In this document: in pieces, positions 1 to 11,995 of the stretch
Position numbering within the stretch: position 1 is the first letter of the stretch
Layout of the letters: every line of letters begins with the position of its first letter
Assembly: GCA_017607445.1 (NCBI GenBank)
Contig: JAEVHH010000002.1
Location: 4,827,501-4,891,500, forward strand
Direction: 5' to 3'
Length of the DNA: 64,000 nt
Origin: Histoplasma ohiense
Lineage: Eukaryota > Ascomycota > Eurotiomycetes > Onygenales > Ajellomycetaceae
Translations under genes and position numbers: made by a program
Notes under the pieces: model-generated
Databases searched by the model: none
Seen by the model: the letters and a program-made list of their open reading frames with translations, nothing else
Told to the model about the DNA's origin: nothing

Positions 1-831
1 ACAGAGTCACAATAACAGAAATGAGTAAGTACAGAAGAGGAGTTGATTGTGTAAGTTAACTACTAACAGATGCTAACCCATCACAGAATAGAATTACAAA
101 TGATATGAGATTCTATTGAGATACAGCATCTAATCAGCTCCATGCTCTGAAGATTAGCCACAGTTATCAAAGTCAGAGATGAATCAATCAAGTATTAGAG
201 AAGAAAATGTATATAGATATTCTTTATTGATTTAGCTATATAACACATGTATATAATTCTATTTTGAATACCTGGTTGAGATTTTATTTAATATCTAGTT
301 GAGATGGGTAGGGTGCTGAAGCTCGGCGCCGAGCCTCTAGTACACTGACTTATTGGACACCACTGTACATAGAAATCTCTTCAGCTTAGCATGTCTCCAT
401 GCCCTTTGAGAGGTCTCTGGAACACAGGCACTGCCCGCAATCCTCTGAGATGTTAAACATATACATACATACATACATGCAGGTTCATAACACACCCAAG
501 GGATTAAACAGCGCGTTTTCAAGCTGGATAAGCGAGCGCAAGCGAGCGATTGCGGCTTGTTTCAAGATGGTGTTATTTTTACATGTCTAATTCAAGTGTT
601 AAGAGACTGCGTAGAGTTGTATAAAGGTATTTTTGAGCAATTGTGGAACAAAAGTCACTTTGGAAAATTAGATTCAAAATGATAGAGTGAAGTCCTGTTA
701 ATAAAAACAACAGTGTTATGAAGACTATCATAGTTTCTGACTGCATATGACTTCAGGGAATAACTATGAAGAAAAGGGATCCTTTATTGCATATTTTTCC
801 CCTCTCATTTACATCACACCTCACACGCCCG
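1..831. other. intergenic, left edge
   Basis: No gene can be supported here. Open frames are short and overlap on both strands. The stretch is AT-rich, contains a small CATA microsatellite near 459-479, and ends in the 3' flank of the sedlin-like gene. Confidence 0.6.
459..479. repeat. (CATA)n microsatellite
   Basis: About five tandem copies of the tetranucleotide CATA/ACAT in the left intergenic region. Confidence 0.9.
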
Positions 832-1472
832 TCATCCCAACTTCCAGCATTTACCAATCTCCTCAATTTCTTGAATGAACCGACTATTGGCCGTTTTAAA
901 AGACTCTGGCACACACATAGGAGCTCTTCCTACTGGTGTTGCATCATGGGCCTTATAGAAGGGGTTTTGCAAGAGCTTAATGTACGTTGTTTGTAATGTC
1001 CGGAAGGCCTGTTCAAGCAACGTCAGCATGATATCTGAAGGTATGGATATCTCGACTTGCCGGTTTCAAGTCAGCATCACGGAGACCCGCAAGTGGCTGC
1101 ACCCTTTTCTTGTCGATATCGGATGTGACTCTTCCATCCATGTCAACGATTATCAAAAGTTTCACGTCAGTATTCGTTAGCCAACCATAGGCAGCAAACC
1201 TCTCGTCAAAGGCATGTAATAGGCCTAGGCCTTGATCCACTGCCGTGTGTTTTCGGCGTATTTCGAAAAGGTCAAGACATGAGTTTAGGAGAAGTGAAAG
1301 CTCGAGTCTGGATTCCTCATGAGGGGGGAATATCGAGATATGGAGAGGATTGTCCTACATTCAATGTATTTTGTCAGCCTCGAAGGTTTATTAGGTGCAA
1401 AAGAAGCGCAGACCGGGTTTATCTTACGAGCTTTCCAATTATGCCGATACAAGCGATTGAAGGGTTTCCCAT
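832..1472 (-). CDS. Sedlin-like TRAPP subunit (TRAPPC2L/Tca17 type)
   Basis: Exons on the minus strand are 1428-1472, 1061-1354 and 832-1008, giving 171 residues. The protein shows the fungal sedlin pattern: an N-terminal strand ACIGIIG, then DNPLHISIF, LLNSCLDLFE, AAYGWLTNT, a conserved GLRDADLKP block, a helix FRTLQTTYIKLLQNPFY and a C-terminal RFIQEIEEIGKCW. Family members assemble with TRAPP tethering complexes that act on Rab GTPases at the Golgi; the specific subunit type is inferred. The second intron (1009-1060) starts with GCAAGT, not GT, directly after the DLKP codons, and ends in AACAG, so it is a GC-AG intron. Without it the frame breaks in the middle of the conserved block. The gene sits head to head with the complex I gene, 295 bases apart. 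Confidence 0.88.
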
Positions 1473-1767
1473 ACTACTCTCGAATGCAAAGGCTGTAGAG
1501 TAATAATTTCATCATTGACACCGGGTGAATATGCTCTGAGACCTTTTGAGGAGTGCCAAGGTTACAATAACATCATCATGTGACCAGATACAATACGCTT
1601 CTGTACACGTATAATATACTGCGTTACAGTACAGAAAGACTGTACGCTCTGAAACTCGCTGTATTCATTTCCACGACTGGATGGCAGCTTTGAATTGTTT
1701 TTCATCTCCCACCTCCGAGAGTCCACCACATCCCTGATCTGCGGTTCGTTGGGCTAATAATTTCCCA
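1473..1767. promoter_or_regulatory. bidirectional promoter region, sedlin-like / PSST
   Basis: These 295 bases separate two divergent start codons (1472 on minus, 1768 on plus), so both promoters must lie here. No specific operator is claimed. Confidence 0.6.
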
Positions 1768-2648
1768 ATGCTCTCCCTAAGGCAGGCATCACCGCGGGTG
1801 GCACCTTACCGTAAGAGCCCCAACTCTGCGCTGGCCCCGTTATAATGCTAATTTTCAACTGCGGGAAGTTGCCTCTCTGATCCCGCCGCCTAGTTTGCAG
1901 CGGTCAATAGCTTCCGGTACCCTTCTTCCAATCCGCAACGCCTCCACCGAAGTCGAGAAACACGAGTATGGAAGCGCTCCTCTTACGGCAACAGGCAAAC
2001 TGCGAAGAGAAGTTCCTTTGCCTAGCCAGGAAAAGGAGGGTGGGGCGATGCAATATGCACTGTATGGGTGCTAGAATACCCGGACATCACTCTTTGCTCA
2101 GGAGAAGGGCTAATCACCACCCTAACAGGACGACGCTTGACCAAGTTACAAATTGGGCAAGACAGGGCTCTTTATGGCCCATGACATTCGGGTTAGCTTG
2201 TTGTGCAGTGGAGATGATGCATTTGTCGACTCCCCGTTACGACCAGGATCGCCTGGGTATTATTTTTCGGGCCTCTCCGCGACAATCAGACGTGATGATC
2301 GTTGCGGGGACTTTGACGAACAAGATGGCACCAGCACTAAGACAGGTTTATGATCAGATGCCCGATCCTCGCTGGGTTATCAGCATGGGAAGTTGTGCAA
2401 ACGGCGGTGGCTACTATCACTATAGCTACTCGGTTACAAGGGGCTGTGATAGGATAGTACCAGTAGACATCTATGTTCCCGGATGTGAGTGATATATCTT
2501 ATATCTTATGGTTCCAGCTGGTAATGGCGCTTTGTTAACCCGTTTTCTGCTAGGCCCTCCAACCTCAGAAGCTCTTATGTATGGAATCTTCCAACTGCAG
2601 AAGAAGATGCGACACACCAGGATCACTCGAATGTGGTACCGCAAGTAA
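1768..2648 (+). CDS. NDUFS7: NADH:ubiquinone oxidoreductase PSST subunit (20 kDa)
   Basis: Exons 1768-1810, 1869-2061, 2129-2484 and 2554-2648 give 228 residues. This complex I subunit carries iron-sulfur cluster N2 and passes electrons to ubiquinone in the inner mitochondrial membrane. The core from about residue 80 is near-canonical: WARQGSLWPMTFGLACCAVE, then MGSCANGGG and PGCPPTSEAL, supplying the cluster cysteines at about 103, 104, 168 and 198, with the family ending MWYRK. The start at 1768 gives a basic, serine-rich presequence beginning MLSLRQASPRV. The first intron is the least certain: it runs from GTAAGA at 1811 either to an AAG acceptor at 1868, used here with branch TGCTAAT, or to a later TAG near 1911. 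The ATG at 1968 is out of frame with the core and is not the start. Confidence 0.93.
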
Positions 2649-4145
2649 AATAGCTTCATTCATATCCAAATAATACAAAAAGGAACCAGGGCCTCTTATA
2701 TCGGGTTGTTTTTAAAATCGGAAACCTGAAGTTCAAAATGGTATTGTATATAAATACAGCTGTATGACGGTATATCTTATTTTGTAAAATAATAATGCCT
2801 TTCAAAGTGTAGTAACTGCGAACAAGCCCAATATAGGTAGCCGAATTGTCCTCTGAGCGTTATTATGTGGATATACCTTACCAGCTTATATATAGCTGAG
2901 CATGGTGAGTAGTGACAATGACCAAGATCAGGGAGCATTTCCAACCATAATACAAGACAGGAATAGAATCTATCTACAATTTCTGGGATCCAGGTGCAAT
3001 GGCGTACTGCATATTACTACCGGCGATTTTCTGACTTCTTAGTATGTTATTGCCATTTTAGGTTATTTAATACAATCAAGGGAATGACTTGGAAGACCCT
3101 TATCGTGGCCGGATCTCAGACAAGGATATACAGAGTAGTTGTTCTCTTCTCATTTTCTTCCCATCTCTCTTATTCTTGTAATTAGAACAGTTAATGGAGG
3201 ATTAGATTATGTCTGTCTCTCTCTCTCTATCTATCTCTCTCTTTTCTTCTCTTTTCTTCTTTTTTTGAAGAAAATATGAGATGATGATGGCTGTTTTCCG
3301 CCCGAGATCAGGTGTACGTTATCGTTCTCGTCATATTTGGAATTCCAAGCGGCTTCTCATTCCCTTTGTCTAACTGCCTTCAACCGGAAATATCCCTCCC
3401 ATGTTTGGCTCAATGCATCGTACACTCTCATCCGAAAGGCTCCAAGGTGGCCGCGCGCCAATTTCAAACATCAAGTCTAAATCAGCGGAACCCCAGCAAG
3501 CGGCCAAATGCCAAATGAGTGCTAGCTCGGTCGATTGGCTCCTCCTGTTCCATTTACCACCAGACTGCCGCCAGGCATTGATCCTAATATTAATCGCCTA
3601 TCAAAGAACTCCTGTCAGCCCGCAACCTCCCAGCGTCGCCCGTCATTAAACAGACCGTCTAAAAGGCCTGGCTTTGACCTCGGATTCCCCCACTCAATGA
3701 TGAGTTCCCGTCCTGCCAAATGAGCCTTGGAGCGATTGTTCCATGAGACTTTTCAGCTGTCGCCGAACAGCACTTCTCTCAAATCTAGTCACCCGTCGTG
3801 TCCTTCGCAAAAACCCTTCTCACCACTGGCCAGTCGTCCAGCTAACTGTAAAACTATTTCCTTCGGTCTATGATTCCTGACTACCCTCCCGTCGATTACC
3901 TGCGATTGGATATTTATATCACAATACTTGTTCCCATTGGTTGTTGAAGAGGAGGATCGGTCCTGCCCACACACAGTAAAAGGGAGTTCTGCAAGAGGTG
4001 GACCACCTTCATGCCCCTTCAGACGAGGTTAAAGTTCTTTTGCGGGCTAATGCTGCTGGGCTCATTCAGACGCCAAACTTCTGACTCCACCCCTTTTCTT
4101 GTACCCCACGTAGTAGCCCTGCCCTAGATCGGGGCTTTTGTCTCA
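2649..4145. other. intergenic, 1.5 kb
   Basis: No supported gene. It holds the 3' flank of PSST, a pyrimidine (CT) tract at 3211-3267 and the upstream region of the MIT-domain gene. Small overlapping open frames at 3300-3720 lack codon or family evidence. Confidence 0.6.
3211..3267. repeat. CT/TCTT low-complexity tract
   Basis: A long pyrimidine-only run of CT, TATC and TTCTT units on the plus strand, about 0.9 kb upstream of the MIT-domain gene. It could be a promoter-proximal pyrimidine tract; no function is shown. Confidence 0.85.
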
Positions 4146-7100
4146 ATGAATAGAGATAAACAACAGGACCGGGAAAATCGAGCCCCGTCCCAAAAAACAA
4201 TGCTTTCTAAGGCGCTACAGAAGGCCAACGCTGCTGTCCTCCTCGATAATGCTACGAACTACGAGGGCGCCATCGATGCTTACAACGATGCGTGTCAGCT
4301 CCTACAACATGTGATGCATCATAGTGGTGGTCATGATGAGAAACAGAAGCTAGAGGAGATTGTCCGTTTTCCCTCAATGCCCATCATATTAATCGTTACT
4401 GTTATTATCGTTATTTGTCATATTGTCCATATACAGGTCCAATTCTAACATATGAGGCATCCAGCGAAATACTTATACGAGTCGGGTAACTGAGCTTCGA
4501 AGGCTCGGTCTACCATCCCAGCGTGCAGATGGGAAGGCTTTACCTGAGCCACCTCAAGGGGCGGAATCTCCTTCTGATGTTGTTTTCCCGTCGTATCCGA
4601 TGAATGAGACAGAGTATCAGGATACACCCACACCTGTAGTATCGAACCTAGTCACCAATGACTGCGCCTATTCTGGTGGCTCTCGAGGGCAACGCAGCTT
4701 AGCTCCCTCACAAATCCCTCCAAGACGCCAGTCTCTACTAGCATCTGTATTTGATGAGGATGTTAGACTCTCAAATTCAGTCTCAAATTCACGACTGTTA
4801 CACGATCGTTCACAGTCCAAGTCGTTTAAAAACGCCGCTCGTATAAAAGTGAAAGTTTCTAAGGAGACATTAAAACATGCACGTTTGGATCCCGCAACGA
4901 CGGGTAAGACGCCTTCGTCGCCAAACACGTATTCCCCACCAACGGAATTCACGAAGCAAGCATCGATTCAATTAAAATCATCAAACCCTCTTCCGCCTTT
5001 GCCGAAACAGCATTCCCGTGATGCAAGCAACGAATCAATATCCTGGCTCGACACTATTGATGAGTCTGGCGCTTCATCAAGTTCCTCAATTCGATCGCGG
5101 TCATCGTTATTCTATATCCGACCGAAACACGGCCGCAATGCCAGCGATGGTACTGAAGCGGAATTTGATGCTGCTCTGGATGCCGCTGTTGAAGCAGCCT
5201 ATGATCAAGGATTTGAGCCAGTACGCGAGGCAGATAGTATCGTACCTGGTGATATTATATCTAATGCCAGGAGGAATGTTGAATTAGCAAAGCAAAAGGT
5301 CAGGGAGGCTCAGATAGAATCCGAAGCCGCGTTAGCTAGAAACAACGAGAGACGCATATTGAATGACGACGATGTTCTGTTAGATTTTGGGGCAGTTGCT
5401 GGAGGATATGATGAAGACGTAGAGAATGAGGAGGAGGAGCGCATTTTGGAGGAGATGATGGCCGACTTCGAATTTGACCTGCAATCAAAATCTGCCCTTC
5501 CGCGCCAGTCAGACTCCAGTGGATTTTCTGGTAGGACTTGGGGGAGTTCCATTGGATCTAGCCTAACGACTGCGGGCAATTCACTTTCAACCCTTGCTGA
5601 AGGTGTTGAATTTCAATCCTTGGGTGCGAGGGTGAAACCGACTTCATCCCCTCCTCACCCGCCCCCAATTTCTGCATTACCACCGCCACCAGTATCATCT
5701 TCCTTGCAATCGTTGCCTCCCTTGCCGCCATGTTTGCCATCGCCTTTACCTTCGGTTTCAAGTACGACCCTGGCGACATCAACTAAATCAACAAGTGTGA
5801 GAGGTAGACGAGCGAACAATGGCTGGAGCCCGAAAGAACTATCCATCGAAACGAATAGGCGACAGGCTGCCCCTCTTTCTACAGCAGTTACCCACATGTC
5901 TTCATCGGGCCCTAAAACTGAGGGTAAAGTTAGTGTACAAATACCACTTGCTCAAGATGCGACTTGTGAGGTCAAAACGATTGCAACAAATAACCCTATA
6001 CAAGCCACTCCGTCGGCTTCAAAACCTCTGGAATCTGGTCATACCGACTCAATCACCAATAGGACCCAGATCCAAGAGGTAGATGACTCTGGTTCTATAC
6101 CATCGCCATCACATATAGTAGCAAAAGTTCCGTCAGCCCCAGAAAATCTTAGAAAGAACATATCTTCCTCGAGTCTCAGGGCCATGAAAGCTAGAGGTAT
6201 GTCTGTTTCAACTCCAGATATCGTCTCACAGACACCAGGTACGCCGGCTAGCGCCTCTTTTGCGAATATAGAGCCGAGGAAAGTGAGCAGTCCTTCACTC
6301 CCTTCTTCATTCACTCCTACCACCGGTGCTTTTGCTGCCAACAGTCTTCAAACCGGGGGCCCCTACATTTTCGATAACCATATCCACTCATTTACAAACC
6401 CGGGTTCCTCCAACCCATCTGTTTCGAATTCTCCTCTGCCCTTGGAACCTTGCCCGCAATCTTTTCTTCTTCGACCATTTTGGTTAATGAGGTGTTTGTA
6501 TCAGACCATTGCCCATCCTCGAGGTGGGTATATTACAGCGAAGCTCTTTGTGCCACGGGATGTGTGGCGAGTCCAGAATGTTAAATTAAAGGCCGTGGAA
6601 GAGAAAATATCAAGTTGCGATCTTTTAACGGCCGCCCTGCTGAAGCTCGCCCAGGCTGACAATTACGATGCTGAAGCCGTTCTCGAGGAGATGCAGTCGT
6701 TAGAAAATGTCCTTGATCAAGTCCAGAATATATGGTCCAAAAAGCTGGGCAATGAGGTTGGCGTCCAAGGATCCATGCCCCTTTTTAAGTCATCGGTAGA
6801 AGATACTTCTACAATCCATGAAAATGCCGCAGGAAGGCATGCCGGTGGCTCAAGCAAATCATATTTAACGTCCTGGCGAAAGTTAAGATCGAAAAACTCT
6901 GGAACGGGTAGCCCTGCCCAGTCAACCTCTGCACCGAAGGATGGAGGCAGGGATGCACTTACGATGAAGTCGTTGCCGATGACAGACAGCCTTGATTTTC
7001 GTACGCCGAAGAGAAATGTAACTCAGTTGCAGTGTACTGGTCCCAATGCGAGCTACATGAGTGCTCTGGCGAGGCTATTCGACGCGGCTCAGATCCTTGG

Positions 7101-7383
7101 TAAGCAATCTTCTCGTCTGATAACCTTCACAAAATCACCTTTCCTCCTCTTCTGCCGTCTCAGTGTGGCCCATGAAAGTTAACCGGTAAATGTAGATCAA
7201 ATTGCTCGACAAGTCGAAGACCCTGGTTTAAAGCATTCATCTGAGACGCTTGTTGGGCTTGAGCTTAGCGCTCGGCATGCGTCTGAGTTTTTCGGCTTTT
7301 ATGTTTGTCGATTCGTGCTCAATGACATAGGCTTGATGATTGATAAGTTTGTCAAACGAGGGAGTGAATGGGTTATGGTGTAA
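4146..7383 (+). CDS. MIT-domain protein
   Basis: Exons 4146-4361, 4465-7099 and 7196-7383 give 1012 residues. Residues about 20-95 form an MIT (microtubule interacting and transport) domain: ALQKANAAVLLDNATNYEGA, then DAYNDACQLLQHVM, and across intron 1 KLEEIRNTYTSRVTELRRL. MIT domains bind ESCRT-III tails and act in endosomal sorting. A long low-complexity Ser/Pro-rich centre follows, with an acidic coiled stretch near 5400-5470 and poly-proline near 5640-5740. The last 300 residues are folded and conserved-looking, including RPFWLMRCLYQTI, a helix ending VCRFVLNDIGLMIDKFV and the terminus GSEWVMV. Intron 1 has an uncommon GTCCGT donor but a clean CTAAC branch; removing it restores the third MIT helix. 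The specific role of the protein is not known to me. Confidence 0.9.
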
Positions 7384-7470
7384 TTATATGTTGGGTATCA
7401 TATTATAGAAGTTTAAATTTAGATGCTTCCATATTCTTGCTACTCATGTTCTCCACTGCTGCTAGCCGGT

Positions 7471-7505
7471 CTTTATTTTTATTTTTATTTTTTATTTTTT
7501 ATTTT
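7471..7505. repeat. (TTTTA)n low-complexity tract
   Basis: Imperfect T4-6A repeats just downstream of the MIT-domain gene. Confidence 0.85.
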
Positions 7506-7938
7506 GGCCGTTGTCTCGCGCGAGGAGATTATCCAGCTGGTTGACATTGGAATCCTCTTGAACACGTAGAAGTGCCAATTCGTTGTGTGTTTGTAGCTTG
7601 CCCACTGGGGTTTAGAATTAGATTGCGTCTGAGACCTATCTTGACATTTTATATATTATGACATCTCTTAAAACCATCAAAATCTACCCTTATAAAAAGT
7701 TAAATATCTCAACAATTACAGCTTCAATTTAATTCAACTAACTTGTAGATGATATAGAATTAATATTTTGTGTTGGACCTATGTGTACAGTATATGAGGC
7801 GCTAGTCCATACTAGAAATATAAACCTGATTAATGACTGGTAATTATCTCTGTGACCTTTTAGCATAACTCACATATGCATATGTGGAGCGCTAGTCTTC
7901 AATAGGAAGTCCAGGCGCCAAGAAACATCCCATTAAAC

Positions 7939-7944
7939 CACGTG
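7939..7944. promoter_or_regulatory. CACGTG E-box upstream of ISU1
   Basis: A perfect palindromic bHLH-type hexamer about 195 bases before the ISU1 ATG. The hexamer is seen; a role as binding site is inference. Confidence 0.3.
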
Positions 7945-8136
7945 ATATGTGGCTAAAATCCTCTCATACCCGCTTCCGCTTCCACTTGTCTTATCAATCA
8001 GCCATCTTCATCATCCGCCCCAGTCCGGACTCACCTATTAGTTAGTGTACTGGATTCAATCCTCGATCGTTACCTTCACATTCCTACATCGAGGTCACGT
8101 ATTCGTCGAAATTTATATCCTCACATTTCAACAACG

Positions 8137-8925
8137 ATGTTCAGACGGTTGCTCACCCTTGCCCCGCGGGCGTCGCCGTTGTCATTCATGCCCTTGACCG
8201 TCCGGCCTTCGATCTCGAGCTTAAGTAGTTATCATTTGGCCCCCATTGTCGTGTCGTCTGCTCGGAGCTATCATGAAAAAGATAAGTTTGGTCTTATTTC
8301 GTTCCTGATATTGTATAGTTGGCACTTGTATATCTCAAGTCCGATTCCATGGTCAGCTAGCTGATCGTTCTCTGCACTGCTAGATCATTATAGCAATCCC
8401 CGGAATGTGGGCTCGATGTCAAAGGGAGATTTGGATGTCGGTACGGGGCTTGTTGGTGCGCCAGCCTGTGGAGATGTCATGAAATTGCAGATTCGTGTCG
8501 ACAAGGATAGCAATACCATCAGTGATGTTAAATTTAAGACTTTTGGATGCGGCAGTGCCATCGCCAGCTCCAGCTACCTGACAGAGTTGGTCAGAGGAAT
8601 GACATTGGAGGAAGCTGGAAAGATCCGAAACACTGAGATTGCAAAGGAGTTGTGTTTGCCGCCCGTGAAACGTAAGTGACGGATGTGTGTTTTTTTTTTT
8701 TTTTTCATATTTGAACCTGGTATGGTTAATTAATCGCCTATTGTCAATGCAGTCCATTGTTCCATGCTTGCTGAAGATGCAATTAAATCCGCTATTTCAA
8801 ACTATTATACTAAGAATCCGAAAGCGCGCTCCACCGACGTATCCGGAACCGCCTCGTCTATCCCTAACGTTGACGCTCAAACTGAGTCGGTTGAGCCGGA
8901 AACTACGCAAAATACAGCCGTCTAA
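8137..8925 (+). CDS. ISU1: Fe-S cluster assembly scaffold ISU1 (IscU)
   Basis: Exons 8137-8290, 8384-8671 and 8753-8925 give 204 residues. This is the mitochondrial scaffold on which [2Fe-2S] clusters are built by the Nfs1 desulfurase and handed on by the Hsp70 system. A basic N-terminal presequence (about 45 residues) precedes SARSYHEK. Diagnostic motifs are GLVGAPACGDVMK, KTFGCGSAIASSS, ELCLPPVK (Hsp70 site) and LHCSMLAEDAI, supplying the three cluster cysteines. The first splice is odd. Family members read HEK-VI-DHY, while the only in-frame GT donor (GTCTTA at 8291) gives HEK-DKF-DHY; the better looking ATAAGT at 8282 is not a GT donor. The second intron holds a run of 16 T. Identity is certain; exon 1's 3' end is not. 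Confidence 0.93.
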
Positions 8926-9522
8926 ATAACCTGAGGATGAACAATGACACATTTTGTCCTTGTTTGTTAAAATCCAAGGCTGGATCCATGGCGGAATCAC
9001 TCAGCTTGCATTTTGAATTTTCATTAGGCTGGCGTCTTTTCCTTTTCTCATTTTCTATGTTTCCTGATTGATATTCTTGTCGCATGACGATGTTCCGTTA
9101 TCCTTCGAAATTGGTGACAAATTGTACCTTTTGAAAGCTACGGCTTCTCCATTGTTGTATTAACATAAACTGTGATTTAAGGTAATATCCGATTGTGTTA
9201 GAAAGTCACTATGGACAGATTATTCTCTCTACTCGACGTCCCCGAATGTCTTTTTTCCTACTCTTCTTAGGGTTTAGATTATTCGACCACCCTAAGCCGT
9301 GCGAGAGCATACCACATTCATCATATAGGAGAGTGATGAGTCATCGCCAAGGAACCCCCGAAGATGTGAAAGCGAAAATTTGTCATAACGAAGATCGGTA
9401 CTGATCTTCCTTATGGATCTAAACTCTCAGCTGGAGCAGCACACTACCGTAATTCGATAATTCGTCCATACAAGTAGGCACAAAATCTTCCACTATCGAA
9501 GCATTGTGAATGTAAATTATTT
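8926..9522. other. intergenic, convergent ISU1 / CSN3
   Basis: Shared 3' flanks of two converging genes. Nothing else recognised. Confidence 0.6.
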
Positions 9523-11314
9523 CTATTCGAAATCCCCCATCAAATCTTCATCGATTGCGCCGTTGGAGATCCATGCCATTGCTTTATCTTTACTGTCGAT
9601 ATCAGAACCTCTCGGTGCTTTCCGCAAGCTTTCTATATACTCACGGCCTAACTCCAATTTGACATCAGTTCCATGTACGTTCCTCAGAAGCATTTCCAGC
9701 CGGTTCTTTTGTGTTATTATATCAGCACTGAATTCGACTTCTGATTGATGACCCAATACAGATGTCGAAGATGTAAAACGAAGCACCGCGGGGGTCGAAG
9801 ACTCGGAAGCGTGCATCAAACATGCCCGTAACTGTCCTGCAGTAATCAAGCCTGCTACGAAGGTGTCAGTCATTGGGACGCCGGGCCTCAGGTATGAAGT
9901 TATATCGGGTATTGACAATGCGGCGAAAGTCTTTTCGAGTTTCAGGATAGAAAATCGCTGATATGCAGCTAATACTTGTGAAACCAAACACATGTTATTA
10001 TCCTGAGAAGTGGAAAAAACAAGTAACATGGCAAGAGTTAGCCATCCTTTCGCGTCATATGTCCCCGTAAACGGTATGTATAGTGTCACTTACATTGAGC
10101 CAAATGCGCTCACCAGCCGTGATTTCTGCTTGCAACCTTGACAAGTTTCCCGATTTAAAGATATCAGCGAGGGCGTCGTAAGGTTTCGCTAGTGATCTAT
10201 ATGCTTTCGCTGTGAAGGGTGTCACTGTTTTAGGCATAGACAAAGGCTATGGGACGAAAGGTTAGCAGTTCGAATAAAAAATTGGCTCTCACTCAATTAT
10301 TTACCTTTCCCGTTTCCAAAAGGCCCAGTAAAACCCACTTTTTGTAAGCTTCTACCATGATAATGCTCACTGAGTTTGTTGTTGGCGCAGAAATCACCAC
10401 CTCGAGAAAATGGGTAGCGGCGTCCCATTTTCTCAGCCCCATGTAAACCATGGCGCCATAGAGAAAGTACTCTAAATAAGATCTGTGGTTTATTTTCCCT
10501 GGTAACCCGGATGCAGTGGTGATAAAGGACATGCTCGATTCGTGCTGCTGACACGGAAGAAGTTGTGACCTTTTAATAAATTGTTTATCAGAGGCTGTTG
10601 GGAAATGGTAAATAGGCTTGTCGAGAATATCCAAAGCATTTAGATAAGACCTTGATTGAAGGCACAGCCGTACGAAAGTTGTATGGAGAGATGTGAAGGT
10701 AGAAGATGATGGATCTAGGCGAAGTATAGCGTGTTTTAAAGGACGTAGAGCTAGTAAAGGCTTCAAAGATATTAACCAGGTTGAACTGTACAATAATGCA
10801 AGATTTGGGGATCTCACTCGTGATGCGACTTCGGCCGATTTTGCTACCATATCAACAAGACTCCTCCATTCCTGGCCCGCATATCTGACTTGAATAGGGT
10901 CGAAGACTTCTAATAATGCTACTGATTTCCGCCAGATTTCACCCCCTGGCAGCCATTTGGCCGGTAATGATTCTTTGGTCTTTTCCTGCGAAACTTGGTA
11001 ATGGGATAGTAGGACAAAAAGGTAGGCCAGCGTTTGGGTGCTCGGGTCCAGCAGCTGTCACCAGCAATTTCATCAGCCGGATATTCGGATTTATTTCATT
11101 CTGCTGTTATTTCACCTGTTGTGATGGGAAGGAGAGATCGAACCTCCAACAAACTGCCTCTCCCAGGAATGTCTGCAACCAATTTAAGCGCAGGTATACG
11201 CTTCAGATCCGAATATAAAACGCATATCTGTTTATCGTACTCTACGTCGGATGGTTTGGACAGTGTAGGCGTCGCTGGTGGGAAGGAGAGCAAACGCGAA
11301 AGTATTTCTGCCAT
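9523..11314 (-). CDS. csnC: COP9 signalosome subunit 3
   Basis: Minus-strand exons 11144-11314, 10305-11054, 10094-10246 and 9523-10002 give 517 residues; every exon is a multiple of three. CSN3 is a structural PCI-domain subunit of the COP9 signalosome, which removes Nedd8 from cullin-RING ligases. Visible signatures are the N-terminal LSRLLSFPP, the junction SLLE/LLDPSTQTLAYLF, the helical repeats around ALDILDKPIYHFP and YFLYGAMVYMGLRKW, and the C-terminal PCI region with TFAALSIPDI. The C-terminus is acidic (EDLMGDFE). The first donor is GTTCGA, weaker than usual, but it alone joins the LLDPS helix in frame. Assignment rests on this pattern; I could not compare with a database. Confidence 0.85.
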
Positions 11315-11995
11315 GGTGATAAAAGCGACGTCAAGGACAGAGCTTGGAGAGTATTTCAGAATATGGACATGCTCAGGTTCCTGTATACAACTTCGATGGT
11401 AAAGCGTTAGCTAACGGTAGAGGTTATGTGAAATACGGCTGGAATCAGGAGTTGTACGGGAGCGGGCAAGACTTCCATGCCTAGCTATCTATCAAAACAT
11501 ACCTTCAACAAGTGCGGGGAATTCAAAAAGTTGGGGGGATGGCTTTCTTGGGAACCGCTTTGGTCAACGACCTCGATGCGGGATTCTTAAGGATCACTGT
11601 CTGTAGTGATTGTGGGGGGCAAATCTATGTTTCCTTGTTAGCTGATACCACCATGTCCGTTGGGCATTGCGGGCGAAAGTAGAATAGCTAGTAGATACTC
11701 TGCCGAGACTTTCATATCTGCCTATTTAGATATTTAACCAAGAATTGGCGACAACTTGCTTACCGCTAATGTAAAGCTAAATTGAGAGCAACTCCCTCAC
11801 CAAAGCCAATTCGGTGTCGCAGTATTGTTTCCTACATAGGTTGTTGCTCTTCAATGGAATATAGAATACATTAAATTTAATTTTTGTTTAATACATTTTA
11901 ACGATGACAGTTATTTTTAGTCTATCTCTGCATTAGCTTTTGTGTTTTGTGTGTTTCGTTTATCTTCGAGCTGGGAAATGATTTCAAGAAAATAA
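11315..11995. other. intergenic, CSN3 promoter and amine oxidase 3' flank
   Basis: Lies between two minus-strand genes: upstream region of CSN3 and downstream region of the amine oxidase. No gene recognised. Confidence 0.6.

Larger units (their letters stand above)
7384..8136. other. intergenic, MIT gene to ISU1
   Basis: No gene seen. It is AT-rich, with a TTTTA tract at 7471-7505 and a CACGTG hexamer at 7939-7944, about 195 bases before the ISU1 start. Confidence 0.6.

Noticed and set aside
1968..2492. Single open frame of 174 codons taken as the whole PSST gene
   Set aside because: Its first part is out of frame with the conserved presequence and reads through an intron; the spliced model restores the known motifs.
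5310..6341. Antisense frames inside the MIT-domain gene
   Set aside because: They mirror its low-complexity Ser/Pro and acidic regions and have no independent signal.
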